DNA of 63,468 nucleotides. Source: Sporosarcina aquimarina. Its GTDB lineage: Bacteria; Bacillota; Bacilli; Bacillales_A; Planococcaceae. The translations under genes were made by a program, and so were the position numbers. The DNA lies in assembly GCF_019748715.1 (NCBI RefSeq), contig NZ_JACLBZ010000037.1:1-63468 (forward strand), given 5' to 3'. Below, in pieces: positions 17,233-24,796 of this stretch; the stretch's first letter is position 1; each line of letters opens with the position of its first letter. The notes below the pieces were generated by a model that had not been told where the DNA came from, ran no database searches, and worked only from the letters and a program-made list of their open reading frames with translations.

Positions 17233-17261
17233 AAAAGACCGCCAACTGAGCGGTCTTTTTT
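17233..17261. terminator. Bidirectional intrinsic terminator
   Basis: AAAAGACCGC and GCGGTCTTTT pair around a 7-base loop, with T runs in both directions. It serves the DUF1646 gene on the minus strand and could stop read-through from the acetyltransferase. Confidence 0.75.
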
Positions 17262-18274
17262 CATTGCCTAGCCAGCAAAATCACAAAATACACAACCATC
17301 GCAAGCAAACCTAGCGGCACACCGACTCGCGCCCATTCACCACTGCGTATATTCAATTTACCTGCCGCGATGATATTCGGGATATTCCCCGGTATCAGCA
17401 TCCCTCCACTAATGAGCAATCCAAGCAAAATCGCCTGAATCGTCGCTTCGTCCATAGAAGGACTAATTTCCGCTGCAGCCAGTGTCGCATTATCGAGAAC
17501 GGCAGAAATCATATTGATCCAATACAGCGTCAGTGGATGAAGATCGAGTAAGTAAAGACGAATCAACGGTTCGAATCCGGCGCCGAGAAGTGTCAAAGCA
17601 AGGACAAAAACATACACTTTCATGCCTCTCACCAAAATACTCCAATAAGATTCCGCCGCTTGTCCGGATGATTTGCGGACGGTTAAGCGAGGACGGATGA
17701 TGAACAGTGCCAGCAGTCCGAAGACAAAGACCCCTGCTATGATATCCGTTCCGAGCAAATTCATCAGATAATAGAAATCTTCATTCAGTTTATTGGTTGC
17801 AATCGTTGAAAGCGGCTCTCCGATGGGTGTAAGCACTGCCCCCATGCCGATCGCATAACATGCCAAAATGACGAAGCGAATTTCCGAGCGGCGGTCCATT
17901 TGGAGTACCGAAGCAATCGCAACGAGGACGAGTGCCGCGATAATTGCGGTGATGATACTGGAAACGAGACCTAAAATCATAATAATACAAGCTAAATACA
18001 GACGAAAAGGGATAAGCCGGCTGCCGTATAGAATGGCTTTTTCAAACGGCACACGCACCCAACGGAATACAATGCCCGCTGCGACGACTGCTATTGTAAT
18101 ATGGAGCGGGTCACGAAGCGCCTGCATGATTAATTCGGGTTGAAGCACTCCGCTAATATATGCGGCAGCACAGCCCATGAAAAACAGAAAAATTTCCAAG
18201 TTTCGTTCTATACGAGTAACGGTAAAAGGCAACAACAATACAAGCATTAGAATCACTATCAAGCCAGCAACCAT
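17261..18274 (-). CDS. DUF1646 putative cation transporter
   Basis: A 337-residue integral membrane protein with about ten helices, matching the DUF1646 family (a distant branch of the ion-transporter superfamily, annotated as putative cation transporter). Characteristic pieces are GAVLTPIGEPLSTIATNKL, SAVLDNATLAAAEISP and LISGGMLIPGNIPNI, with polar and charged residues inside helices. Transport has not been assigned to a specific ion. ATG 18274 has the ribosome binding site AAAGGAG, and the terminator at 17233-17261 follows. A decayed fragment of a second copy lies at 13085-13262. Confidence 0.8.
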   Translation of the reverse strand: MVAGLIVILMLVLLLPFTVTRIERNLEIFLFFMGCAAAYISGVLQPELIMQALRDPLHITIAVVAAGIVFRWVRVPFEKAILYGSRLIPFRLYLACIIMILGLVSSIITAIIAALVLVAIASVLQMDRRSEIRFVILACYAIGMGAVLTPIGEPLSTIATNKLNEDFYYLMNLLGTDIIAGVFVFGLLALFIIRPRLTVRKSSGQAAESYWSILVRGMKVYVFVLALTLLGAGFEPLIRLYLLDLHPLTLYWINMISAVLDNATLAAAEISPSMDEATIQAILLGLLISGGMLIPGNIPNIIAAGKLNIRSGEWARVGVPLGLLAMVVYFVILLARQ

Positions 18275-18374
18275 AAGCTACTCCTTTCTTTCATTATTTC
18301 CTACTACTCTATGCAAAGTGCCGCCTCATTTTGCATAGAATGTCCATACGATAGAAAAAAAGGAGAGACGGAAC

Positions 18375-18638
18375 ATGGAAGCGACAGATATCGTATTAAT
18401 TCCCGTCATTATCGGCTTGATTGAGCTGCTGAAATTATATGGTTTGCCAAAAAAAATGATGCCCATTTTCTCACTGGCATTAGGTATTGGCGGAGGCATG
18501 TTCTATTTGTTCCCGAATGATTGGAAGTCCGGTGTGTTAAGCGGGCTGATTATGGGATTGTCCGCGAGCGGGTTGTATTCTGGAAGTAAGACGATGGTGA
18601 AACGAAAGGATTGCGAGGAAGATGGCAATGGAAAATAA
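18375..18638 (+). CDS. Phage holin-like small membrane protein
   Basis: An 87-residue protein with three hydrophobic segments and a charged C-terminal tail. The pattern (VLIPVIIGLIELLKLYGLPKKMMPIFSLALGIGGGM) resembles the Hol118/A118-type phage holins, which form membrane lesions that release endolysin. The ribosome binding site AAAGGAGAG precedes ATG 18375. No endolysin lies next to it. The phage-type replication genes directly downstream support a prophage origin, but it could also be an unrelated small membrane protein. Confidence 0.55.
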   Translation: MEATDIVLIPVIIGLIELLKLYGLPKKMMPIFSLALGIGGGMFYLFPNDWKSGVLSGLIMGLSASGLYSGSKTMVKRKDCEEDGNGK

Positions 18639-18710
18639 GATGGGCAAACTAGGCGAATAGTAATTACGAGAGTGGAGGCAAAAAGCTTCGACTCTATTTT
18701 ATTGTTCATT

Positions 18711-18790
18711 TTAAAAAAACAGAAAATAATTTCAACAAAAGTGTATCCTTTTAAAAAAACAGAAAATAATTTCAACAACAGTGTATCCTT
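18711..18790 (+). repeat. Two tandem 40-bp repeats before the DnaD-type initiator gene
   Basis: The unit beginning TTAAAAAAACAGAAAATAAT is present at 18711-18750 and again at 18751-18790, differing at one position near the GTGTATCC end. It lies 66 bases before a replication initiator gene and could be an iteron-like binding site or a recent tandem duplication. Confidence 0.7.
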
Positions 18791-18855
18791 TTCCAAAAAA
18801 GATTCTATATGACAGATAAAGAGGTACCCTCTGTTCAATAAAAGGTAGTGAAATA

Positions 18856-19680
18856 ATGAACTACTTAAAAGAACTTGTTTCGTTTCATGACTGGCTGGAC
18901 ACAAACCCTCTATCGAGCGGGACGATTGCTTTATGGCACACACTGATGGCGATCAACAATAAAACTGTCTGGTCGGATGAATTTACGGTCGCAAACTTAA
19001 CATTACAAGCAAAGTGTTGTTTATCCCGACAACAACTAGACAGATCCAGAACGCAATTAATGAACGCAGGACGAATCGTCTACACAAAATCCGGTCGGGC
19101 CAATCAAGCTGGTTGTTATGCGCTGGTACGTTTTGATACACAGGACGATCACAAAGCGAGCACAGTACGGACACGAAACGAACACGACGTAACCACATTA
19201 AGTAAACCTAAACAAAATGAAATAAAACAAATCGTTAGACAACAGCAAAGTCTTTCGGATGAACGAATTAAATCGACTAGAGAAAAAAGCTCGGCTGTTG
19301 TGGACGCTGGTTTTGCAGAAATCGCTAATTTTTATGAAACCAATATCGCGCCGCTTACCCCACAAATTGGGCAGGTTCTCGGCGAAATGTGCGACGAACT
19401 AAATTCCGAACTTGCATTACTCGCTTTAAAGAAGGCTGTATTGACGAACGCGACGCATAAAATTAATTATTCGTTCGGCATCATACGCAGCTGGAGGTCG
19501 CAAAATTTTACAACGATCACCGACGCGGAAAATGACGAAAAGCAAAAAGCGCGCAAAGGGCAACCAAAAGCCAAGGTTCGGTCGTTATTCGATGCCTCGT
19601 CGGAAACCCTTGAGCGACAGAGAAAAACAGTGGAGAACTACAAACCGAAAGAAATCGATTACTCGAACTTGCCATTCTAG
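18856..19680 (+). CDS. Phage-type replication initiator (DnaD-like replisome organiser)
   Basis: A 274-residue protein built like phage replisome organisers. The N-terminal winged-helix region (residues 1-100, with SRQQLDRSRTQLMNAGRIVYTKSGRANQAGCYAL) resembles the initiator DNA-binding domain. The region from about 150 to 225 (EIANFYETNIAPLTPQIGQVL...ALKKAV...INYSFGIIRSW) is a DnaD-like domain that remodels DNA and recruits the helicase loader. A helicase-loader gene follows two genes downstream, the usual phage order. ATG 18856 has the weak site AAAGGTAG. No integrase or structural genes are present, so this is a remnant module. Confidence 0.75.
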   Translation: MNYLKELVSFHDWLDTNPLSSGTIALWHTLMAINNKTVWSDEFTVANLTLQAKCCLSRQQLDRSRTQLMNAGRIVYTKSGRANQAGCYALVRFDTQDDHKASTVRTRNEHDVTTLSKPKQNEIKQIVRQQQSLSDERIKSTREKSSAVVDAGFAEIANFYETNIAPLTPQIGQVLGEMCDELNSELALLALKKAVLTNATHKINYSFGIIRSWRSQNFTTITDAENDEKQKARKGQPKAKVRSLFDASSETLERQRKTVENYKPKEIDYSNLPF

Positions 19681-19691
19681 GAGGGATTGTA

Positions 19692-19964
19692 TTGGTTCAT
19701 GCATTTGAAAGTGTATTTGAGAAGCTGAACGTCCGCAAAGTAGAGGATTTATTTTTTAAGATCCATCCGGATTATGTGCAAAGTGTATCGGAAGTGCGTA
19801 TGGAATATGTTCAATGTCCAGCTTGTCAACAGCATACAAAACAAGCATGGGTATATTGCTTTGACGGTGACCGGCTTCAAGAAGACGTTTGGTCGATTTG
19901 TCATGAATATCAGAAACAATTTTATACCCTTCAAGTGGGGGCTAAATTGATTCAGAAGCGCTAG
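19692..19964 (+). CDS. Small Cys-motif protein between initiator and loader
   Basis: A 90-residue protein reading from TTG 19692, with AGGAGGGA upstream. A single CPAC motif at residues 42-45 and further Cys residues near 55 and 69 suggest a partial zinc site. It sits in the position where phage replication modules often carry small accessory proteins. The function is not known. It ends 7 bases before the loader gene, so the three genes form one operon. Confidence 0.55.
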   Translation: MVHAFESVFEKLNVRKVEDLFFKIHPDYVQSVSEVRMEYVQCPACQQHTKQAWVYCFDGDRLQEDVWSICHEYQKQFYTLQVGAKLIQKR

Positions 19965-19970
19965 GATATC

Positions 19971-20546
19971 GTGGATGGTGATTGGTATTACATCAATAGC
20001 GATGACAAAGCAGGCTTTAAGAATTTTGAAGAACTGAATCCTGAATTGACGGCGGCGAAAGGAAAAGCTACCGACTATATCAAAGATTTGTTAGAAGGTA
20101 AGATCCGGAATTTACGGATATCAGGAACGCCAGGTACAGGCAAAACGCATCTCGCTAAGGCGATTGCGCGGACACTCAAACATAAGGGCAGAAAAGTGGC
20201 GTTCATCGAATCTCGAAAGCTCTTCGACAATATCAAAAATACGTTTGGCAATCGGGTGGCGCAAGAGCGTTTTGAAAAACAATTTGCTGACTTTGATCTA
20301 GTCGTGTTAGATGATGTCGGAGTTGAAACAAATAAAGCGGCCGACGAACTCTCCTGGTCTAGCCGTGAATGGGTAAAACTAATTGATTTGCGACGCGGTA
20401 AATCAACCGTATACACAACAAACTTCGACAAGGAATCGCTAAAAGCGGTGATCGGCGCTCGTTCTGTTTCTCGGATAGGTGAGAATTCAGAAACCATCGA
20501 ATTATTTACTCCGGATCATGATTATAGAGATCGATTATTATATTAG
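19971..20546 (+). CDS. DnaC/DnaI-like helicase loader, AAA+ ATPase
   Basis: A 191-residue AAA+ ATPase. Walker A is GTPGTGKTH near residue 53, Walker B is LVVLDDVGVE near residue 108, sensor-1-like TVYTTNF follows, and an Arg-rich RSVSRIGENS end supplies the arginine finger/sensor-2 region. It loads the replicative helicase together with the upstream DnaD-like initiator. The protein is shorter at the N-terminus than DnaI or DnaC, because the helicase-interacting domain is reduced or encoded by the small upstream gene. The start is GTG 19971, with AGGA upstream. Confidence 0.75.
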   Translation: MDGDWYYINSDDKAGFKNFEELNPELTAAKGKATDYIKDLLEGKIRNLRISGTPGTGKTHLAKAIARTLKHKGRKVAFIESRKLFDNIKNTFGNRVAQERFEKQFADFDLVVLDDVGVETNKAADELSWSSREWVKLIDLRRGKSTVYTTNFDKESLKAVIGARSVSRIGENSETIELFTPDHDYRDRLLY

Positions 20547-20559
20547 GGGTGTGCTGGAA

Positions 20560-20751
20560 ATGACTAATTGGATAAACAGTAGAGGGGTTTATACAGTGTT
20601 ACTTGTTGCTGAGGTGGATAAGCAGCAGATTAACGCGGATATGGATGCGCTGGAGGAGAGATTGCAAATTGCAGAGGCGGCGATCGTTGCGCGGAGGGGG
20701 ATGGCGTCGTTTGAAAAAAGTATGATTTGTGTCGAAATCCCATGTTCATAA
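20560..20751 (+). CDS. Small hypothetical protein, possible relic
   Basis: A 63-residue frame from ATG 20560, with GGGGTGTGCTGGAA before it. The middle is a predicted helix (DKQQINADMDALEERLQIAEAAIVARR). It follows the helicase loader by 13 bases and probably belongs to the same transcript. The C-terminus ends abruptly, so it may be a truncated phage gene. No family is recognised. Confidence 0.4.
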   Translation: MTNWINSRGVYTVLLVAEVDKQQINADMDALEERLQIAEAAIVARRGMASFEKSMICVEIPCS

Positions 20752-20807
20752 ACCAACGTGAAATTTTTGTCGATTATACATGAAATGACTATTTTCATGC
20801 TGATTAG

Positions 20808-20945
20808 ATGGAATTGGTACGTGTTATGGGGAAATCGGATAAAACGATTCGAAAGATGTTAACGAAATTAATCGAGCTGGATGTCATTGATTCCTCGGGT
20901 GCCAGACCTAAATTATATTCAGTTAGCGAAGCTTTTTTTGACTGA
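20808..20945 (+). pseudogene. Winged-helix fragment
   Basis: A 45-residue frame from ATG 20808 encodes a helix-turn-helix-like segment (ELVRVMGKSDKTIRKMLTKLIELDVI) and the wing GARPKLYSVSEAFFD. It reads like the C-terminal half of a DNA-binding domain whose N-terminus is missing. There is no ribosome binding site. It is probably a relic of a phage or regulator gene. Confidence 0.4.
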
Positions 20946-21020
20946 TTGTAAATGGGAGCTCAACAAAGTCCAAGTGCTGAATAAAGTGTAGACATCGTAT
21001 AAGTGTGGTAAGATAAACAA

Positions 21021-21163
21021 ATATTAAAAAAGACCGGGTGCGTCAACACCCAGTCAATGCAGCTGACATCCGCATGAAGTGCGGCTGGCCAGTATCACGA
21101 GAGTTTTTACAAAAGGTAACCATCCTGCTAACTTGCCGGTCAGCGGAGGGTGGTTACTTTTTT
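21021..21163 (+). ncRNA. Antisense (antitoxin) RNA of decayed type I locus, copy 1
   Basis: The extended -10 box TGGTAAGAT (box 21009-21014) precedes a G/C-rich hairpin and the block CTGACATCCGCATGAAGTGC. It ends in a GTAACCATCC / GGAGGGTGGTTAC hairpin with a T run. The sequence and layout match copy 2, so a short RNA running convergent to the toxin frame is inferred. Confidence 0.45.
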
Positions 21164-21237
21164 CTGTTGGTGTATAGAGCAACCATCGCTACAAGGGCTG
21201 TTGCCATTGCCGCGAGAAACATTCCAAATTGGAATAA
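21154..21237 (-). pseudogene. Decayed holin-like type I toxin, copy 1
   Basis: The minus strand encodes LFQFGMFLAAMATALVAMVA and a YTNRKK end (27 residues), closely matching the intact toxin at 21454-21564. The expected N-terminal MVTYEAMNM is missing, and a TAG lies three codons upstream of the matching part. A strong GAAGGAG site is still present upstream, so the damage looks recent. Confidence 0.6.
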
Positions 21238-21318
21238 ACAATGCTAGCTCCTTCACTTATATCTAATTTTCAAACATACTCAGGTGCAGAAAACGAATGG
21301 ACATGGTATGATAAACAT

Positions 21319-21463
21319 ATACTAAAAAAGACCAGGTGCGCTAACACCCGGTCTTTGTAGCTGACATCCGCATGAAGTGCGGTTGGCCAGTAAAAGTCTT
21401 AAGGTGTTACAAAAAGTAACCACTCAGCTTTCCTAGTCATAAGCGGAGGGTGGTTACTTTTTT
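21319..21463 (+). ncRNA. Antisense (antitoxin) RNA of type I locus, copy 2
   Basis: The extended -10 box TGGTATGAT (box 21307-21312) is followed by a stable hairpin (AAAGACCAGGTG with CACCCGGTCTTT) and the block conserved with copy 1. It ends in the GTAACCAC...GTGGTTAC hairpin with a T run at 21458-21463. This RNA would overlap the toxin mRNA's 3' end, as in par/Fst-like and TxpA/RatA systems. Its ends are inferred. Confidence 0.55.
21411..21463. terminator. Bidirectional terminator shared by toxin mRNA and antisense RNA
   Basis: AAAGTAACCAC (21413-21423) pairs with GTGGTTACTTT (21450-21460), with T runs in both directions. The toxin's stop codon lies inside the stem. Confidence 0.7.
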
Positions 21464-21564
21464 CTGTTGATGAATAGAGCAATCATCGCTACAACTGCTG
21501 TTACTATTGCTGCGAGAAACATTCCAAATTGGAATAGCATGTTCATTGCTTCGTATGTCACCAT
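21454..21564 (-). CDS. Holin-like type I toxin peptide (TxpA/Fst-like family)
   Basis: A 36-residue hydrophobic peptide. It has a short N-terminus (MVTYEAMNM), a single membrane helix (FGMFLAAIVTAVVAMIALF) and the basic end INRKK. This is the build of the holin-like toxins of Gram-positive type I toxin-antitoxin loci, which insert into the cell membrane. A strong GAAAGGGGGTG ribosome binding site precedes it. A convergent antisense RNA with its own extended -10 overlaps its 3' end through a shared terminator. The locus is duplicated in tandem, and the neighbouring copy is decayed. Confidence 0.75.
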   Translation of the reverse strand: MVTYEAMNMLFQFGMFLAAIVTAVVAMIALFINRKK

Positions 21565-21746
21565 TTTAACACCCCCTTTCTCAAGGGAGTGCCAACCGCC
21601 CATCCGCTATATGTCGTCTACCATTCAATTATACCATTCCTAAGAGTGAAAAGAAACATAAATAGACCATATGTTCGCCTTCTGTTGATTAAGAAACCAT
21701 TCCGAATTTAATTTACTATAAAAGCAACAAAAGAGTAGATAAGATG

Positions 21747-21807
21747 AAAATCTCCACTGAACACGATAAGATAGAAACGTAATCGATTAAAGAGAGGCGG
21801 AGATTTT
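21747..21807 (+). promoter_or_regulatory. Leader hairpin that could mask the brxA ribosome binding site
   Basis: AAAATCTCC at 21747-21755 is the exact complement of GGAGATTTT at 21799-21807. The latter contains the GGAG of the brxA ribosome binding site, 3 bases before ATG 21810. If transcription starts upstream of 21747, the two would pair. Confidence 0.35.
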
Positions 21808-21809
21808 TA

Positions 21810-22241
21810 ATGAACGCATACGATGAGTACATGAGGGGCATTGTACAGCCCATGCGCGAAGAGTTAGTACAATCGGGCTTTACGGAATTAACGACAGCTG
21901 AAGATGTGGAACATACATTACAGGACTTAAAAGGTTCTGCAGTCATTGTGATCAACTCGGTCTGCGGTTGTGCAGCAGGTTTAGCGCGTCCCGCGGTTCG
22001 CGAAGCAGTTGCGGAAGTAAAACCGGATCATTTATTGACCGTATTTGCTGGACAGGATAAAGAAGCGACGGAAGCTATGCGTTCGCATTTCCCTGAAGTG
22101 CCGCCAAGTTCACCATCTGTTGCGATCTGGAATGATGGGAAATTAGCATACTTCATTCCACGTGAACAAATTGAGAACTTTCAAAAAGAACAAATCAAAG
22201 ATCACCTCGTCGATGTGTTGACGAATGTTGTTAGTCAGTGA
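21810..22241 (+). CDS. brxA: Bacilliredoxin BrxA/BrxB (YphP family)
   Basis: A 143-residue thioredoxin-fold protein of the YphP/YqiW family with the family's CGC active site in VINSVCGCAAGLARPA. Bacilliredoxins remove bacillithiol from oxidised protein thiols after oxidative stress. The position directly before ypiP, with ypjP and thyA-dfrA beyond, matches the Bacillus yphP neighbourhood, which is why I use brxA rather than brxB. The downstream ypiP overlaps by 4 bases (GTGA), so the two are translationally coupled. A GGCGGAGA ribosome binding site is present. Confidence 0.88.
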   Translation: MNAYDEYMRGIVQPMREELVQSGFTELTTAEDVEHTLQDLKGSAVIVINSVCGCAAGLARPAVREAVAEVKPDHLLTVFAGQDKEATEAMRSHFPEVPPSSPSVAIWNDGKLAYFIPREQIENFQKEQIKDHLVDVLTNVVSQ

Positions 22242-23017
22242 ACGTGATTATTACGACTGCCGGCCGACCTGATGAACAATCTGCTGCTTTATTGAAATAT
22301 GCCGAGGATTGTTTGGATGCTCCTGTTGTCGAACGAAAAAAGCGGTCCGTGTCCAAGTTGCAAGACGTCTATCAATCGGACGTCTTGGTGGCTGGGAAGG
22401 ACCGCTATTCGTTTTACAGACGCGGGATGTCGGAGCCATTCTTTTTTCATCCGAATTCTGCTACGTATCGATTGAAGCGTCTGTTGAAAGGTGAACTAGA
22501 TCCTTTAATTGAAGCAGCAGAGTTAATGGCGGGAGATTCTTTTTTGGATTGTACGTTGGGTCTTGGATCGGATGCCATCATCGCGGCTAGTAGCGTAGGT
22601 CCGAATGGGATGGTCGTAGGAATCGAAGCAGATAAGGTAATCGCTTTTTTGGCTGCGACTGGATTACGCAGTTTTCCGATTGATTTTCCTTTGTTGAAGG
22701 AATCAATGGAACGGATTGAAGTCATTCATTCGGAAGCTGTTCAGTTTTTGAAGCAGTGTCCGACAAGTTCGCGTGACGTGGTGTTTTTAGATCCGATGTT
22801 TACAACACCCATTGAGGAATCTTCCAATTTTGAGAGTTTGCGTGAAATAGGCGCTATGTATCGTTTGTCGGAAGAGTGGGTAGCTGAGGCTTTAAGAGTG
22901 TGCAAGCGACGCGTGGTATTGAAAGACCATTACCAGTCACCAATGTTCGAACGTTTTGGCTTCACTCAGCAAATTCGTCTGCATACGAAAGTGCATTATG
23001 GCGTGCTGGAGAAGTGA
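22238..23017 (+). CDS. ypiP: YpiP-like SAM-dependent methyltransferase
   Basis: A 259-residue protein of the YpiP family (class I SAM methyltransferase fold). The core holds the nucleotide-binding segment SFLDCTLGLGSDAIIAASSVG, an acidic residue near GIEADK after the second strand, and VVFLDPMF, which matches the catalytic D-P-M/P-F/Y type. The substrate is not known; rRNA or tRNA is often suggested. It starts at GTG 22238, overlapping brxA by 4 bases. A terminator at 23183-23229 closes the transcript after a stretch without genes. Confidence 0.78.
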   Translation: MNVIITTAGRPDEQSAALLKYAEDCLDAPVVERKKRSVSKLQDVYQSDVLVAGKDRYSFYRRGMSEPFFFHPNSATYRLKRLLKGELDPLIEAAELMAGDSFLDCTLGLGSDAIIAASSVGPNGMVVGIEADKVIAFLAATGLRSFPIDFPLLKESMERIEVIHSEAVQFLKQCPTSSRDVVFLDPMFTTPIEESSNFESLREIGAMYRLSEEWVAEALRVCKRRVVLKDHYQSPMFERFGFTQQIRLHTKVHYGVLEK

Positions 23018-23182
23018 GTGACGGAGAACCGAACGAAAACTCGTCCGCACCGCACCGCACCAATCCAAGACAGAGCCGCACCAAACTGCTTTGTACCGAG
23101 CGAAATTCTACCACAAACGCTCGTAACTCGCACCACACCGCACCAAAACAACCGTAGTGCGAGCGTAACAACTTCTTTCCAT

Positions 23183-23229
23183 AAAAAAAGACTGCACAGG
23201 CCGAATTCTTGGCTTGTACAGTCTTTTTT
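23183..23229 (+). terminator. Intrinsic terminator downstream of brxA-ypiP
   Basis: AAAAAAGACTGCACAGGCC pairs with GGCTTGTACAGTCTTTTTT around a short loop and is followed by T residues. The stem has a few mismatches. Confidence 0.8.
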
Positions 23230-23235
23230 GCGTTT

Positions 23236-23391
23236 CGCCTGTCGAGGCTAGACGGCATCTTTCGCTTTTGTACCATCCAGCTGCAGGCGCCAGTCTCTCG
23301 GGACACTTCTGTCTTAAAGATAAAGGCAAAGAGCGCCTTTATTTTTAAGACCTCCAGTGCCTGTCGAGACTAGACGGCGTCTTTCACTTTT
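23236..23391. repeat. Bacillales intergenic repeat with flanking direct copies and central stem
   Basis: GCCTGTCGAGGCTAGACGGC at about 23239 recurs as GCCTGTCGAGACTAGACGGC at about 23359. Between them lies a hairpin built on GTCTTAAAGATAAAGGC and GCCTTTATTTTTAAGAC, plus the CCAGCTGCAGGCGCC block. This combination resembles a dispersed repeat common in Bacillus-type genomes. Confidence 0.65.
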
Positions 23392-23393
23392 GA

Positions 23394-23471
23394 TCAGTGA
23401 GTGAAGTTTAAGGAACTTAAGTATAATGTCAAAACGAGCATTCCGATTCCTAGTAGGAAGTTAACGTCCAT
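23394..23471 (-). CDS. 25-residue hydrophobic peptide (candidate small gene)
   Basis: The minus strand carries a full AAAGGAGG ribosome binding site 8 bases before an ATG. It opens MDVNFLLGIGMLVLTLYLSS and ends after NFTH. It is a single short membrane helix with polar ends. The ribosome binding site is stronger than chance would suggest. It could be a small membrane protein of sporulation or toxin type, but no homologue is recognised. Confidence 0.45.
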   Translation of the reverse strand: MDVNFLLGIGMLVLTLYLSSLNFTH

Positions 23472-23663
23472 TCGTGCGACCTCCTTTATCCTGCGTGTTG
23501 GTTGGTTGAATTCCGCTTAACTTGCAATCAACGAACTTTTTGTGAAAAGAATGATTGAAGTTTGACTTTATTGTACAATGAATTGGAGAAAGAAGAAACC
23601 TTTTGTCGGCTTTTTCGTATGAGTTACTAGGATGTATGACGAAATGTTGAAGGGAGTGGTAGC

Positions 23664-24260
23664 ATGAAACAATGGTTGCAGCGATTTATGATCGCATCGG
23701 TCGCAGTCTTGACGCTTGGGGCCATTACGTCCAATCATGAAATTTGGTCGAACTTTCAGCCGAAGGACGAGCCAAATGAAATGGATTCTACAACTGGAGA
23801 TTCGCACTATTCAATTGAACTCGACGACTCGCCTACGGAATTTTTATCTACACCTGATTATCCGATTCATTCAGAAGAAGACCAACTGCTCGATCACGCG
23901 CGTTCGCTGTCTTATGAAAAATTCGGTCAGCGCATCGGTCCGGTGATTCAAGATGAATTTGATTCGGAGATTTTCCCTAGAATCGAAGCAGTGATACAGA
24001 CCACTATACATAATGCAGCAGAACGTCGTCTTGCGATCACAGAACAGCCTTCCGGCGATTACGCAGAAAAGATTTTCCATGTGCATGATAAAATGGCGGG
24101 ACAGGACGTTATCCGTTTCCACGTTCGCACCGAGAAACGTCCTCTTGATGGGTACTTTTACAATTTCCATTATCATACGGCTGACGATGGGTTCACAGCT
24201 CATCATACATTGGGCGACATTTATTGGTCGAAAAACACACCGCCGAAATGGTTGTCTTAA
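23664..24260 (+). CDS. ypjP: YpjP family protein
   Basis: A 198-residue protein matching Bacillus YpjP. It has an N-terminal signal segment (residues 5-22), a low-complexity acidic stretch, then conserved blocks LSYEKFGQRIGPVIQDEF, EKIFHVHDKMAGQDVIRFHVR and YFYNFHYHTADDGF...LGDIYWSKNTPP. It is probably exported or membrane-anchored. Its function is not known. Its place between ypiP and thyA is conserved in Bacillales, which supports the assignment. The ribosome binding site GAAGGGAGTGG precedes ATG 23664. Confidence 0.8.
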   Translation: MKQWLQRFMIASVAVLTLGAITSNHEIWSNFQPKDEPNEMDSTTGDSHYSIELDDSPTEFLSTPDYPIHSEEDQLLDHARSLSYEKFGQRIGPVIQDEFDSEIFPRIEAVIQTTIHNAAERRLAITEQPSGDYAEKIFHVHDKMAGQDVIRFHVRTEKRPLDGYFYNFHYHTADDGFTAHHTLGDIYWSKNTPPKWLS

Positions 24261-24269
24261 AAATGTTGA

Positions 24270-24298
24270 AACACTCGTTGTGAAAACGGGTGTTTTTT
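24270..24298 (+). terminator. Intrinsic terminator after ypjP
   Basis: AACACTCG and CGGGTGTT pair (one G-T) and are followed by a T run. Confidence 0.7.
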
Positions 24299-24394
24299 AT
24301 TTTGTTATTTTATGGCAACAAAAACAATGAATAAATTACTATTCCGGAGAGAAGATAATAACTCTACGTACTATAAATCATTGGAGGTGCCAAA

Positions 24395-24532
24395 ATGAAA
24401 GGGAAATTTTTAGCATTGCCATTGGCGGCAGTATTGTTGTTAAGTGCTTGTGGAGAAGACAATGACAAAGATAATTTCAAAGTAGAAGATCCGCTGACAG
24501 AGGACAACGGAGAAAATGATGTAGGTACGTGA
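24395..24532 (+). CDS. 45-residue lipoprotein
   Basis: ATG 24395 with the GGAGGTGCC site opens a short lipoprotein. It has a basic start, a hydrophobic stretch LALPLAAVLLLSAC with the lipobox ending at Cys19, and a mature part of 27 mostly acidic residues. Such very short lipoproteins exist in Bacillales. The terminator at 24645-24698 follows. The function is unknown. Because the mature part is so short, a truncated gene is an alternative. Confidence 0.6.
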   Translation: MKGKFLALPLAAVLLLSACGEDNDKDNFKVEDPLTEDNGENDVGT

Positions 24533-24644
24533 CAAGAGAGAAGTAAATAAAAAGCGGATTCAATGCGATCCACTTGATGTGAGCGTACAAATATTGTGTT
24601 TATATACAACCAAACAGTATAAACACCACCAAAATTCTGTTCAA

Positions 24645-24698
24645 AAACACACCTCCAAAATGGCTTTCGTAATTCGCCATCTAAAGAGGTGTTTTTTT
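24645..24698 (+). terminator. Intrinsic terminator after small lipoprotein gene
   Basis: ACACCTC (24649-24655) pairs with GAGGTGT (24686-24692), with an inner ATGGC/GCCAT stem, followed by T7. Confidence 0.75.
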
Positions 24699-24796
24699 GT
24701 TCTCGATTTTAAAAATGTCATTGGTAGGGTCATGACTAAAATAATGCTATACTGTATGTAATTTAGAAGCAGTTGCTTGAAAAAAGGAGTCTGAAA

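Noticed and set aside
21038..21247. 69-codon plus-strand frame
   Set aside because: It lies across the antisense RNA and the opposite-strand toxin relic; the conserved signals explain the sequence better.
23018..23251. Overlapping frames in the GC-rich stretch after ypiP
   Set aside because: Repetitive CGCACC-type composition and a strong terminator indicate non-coding sequence.
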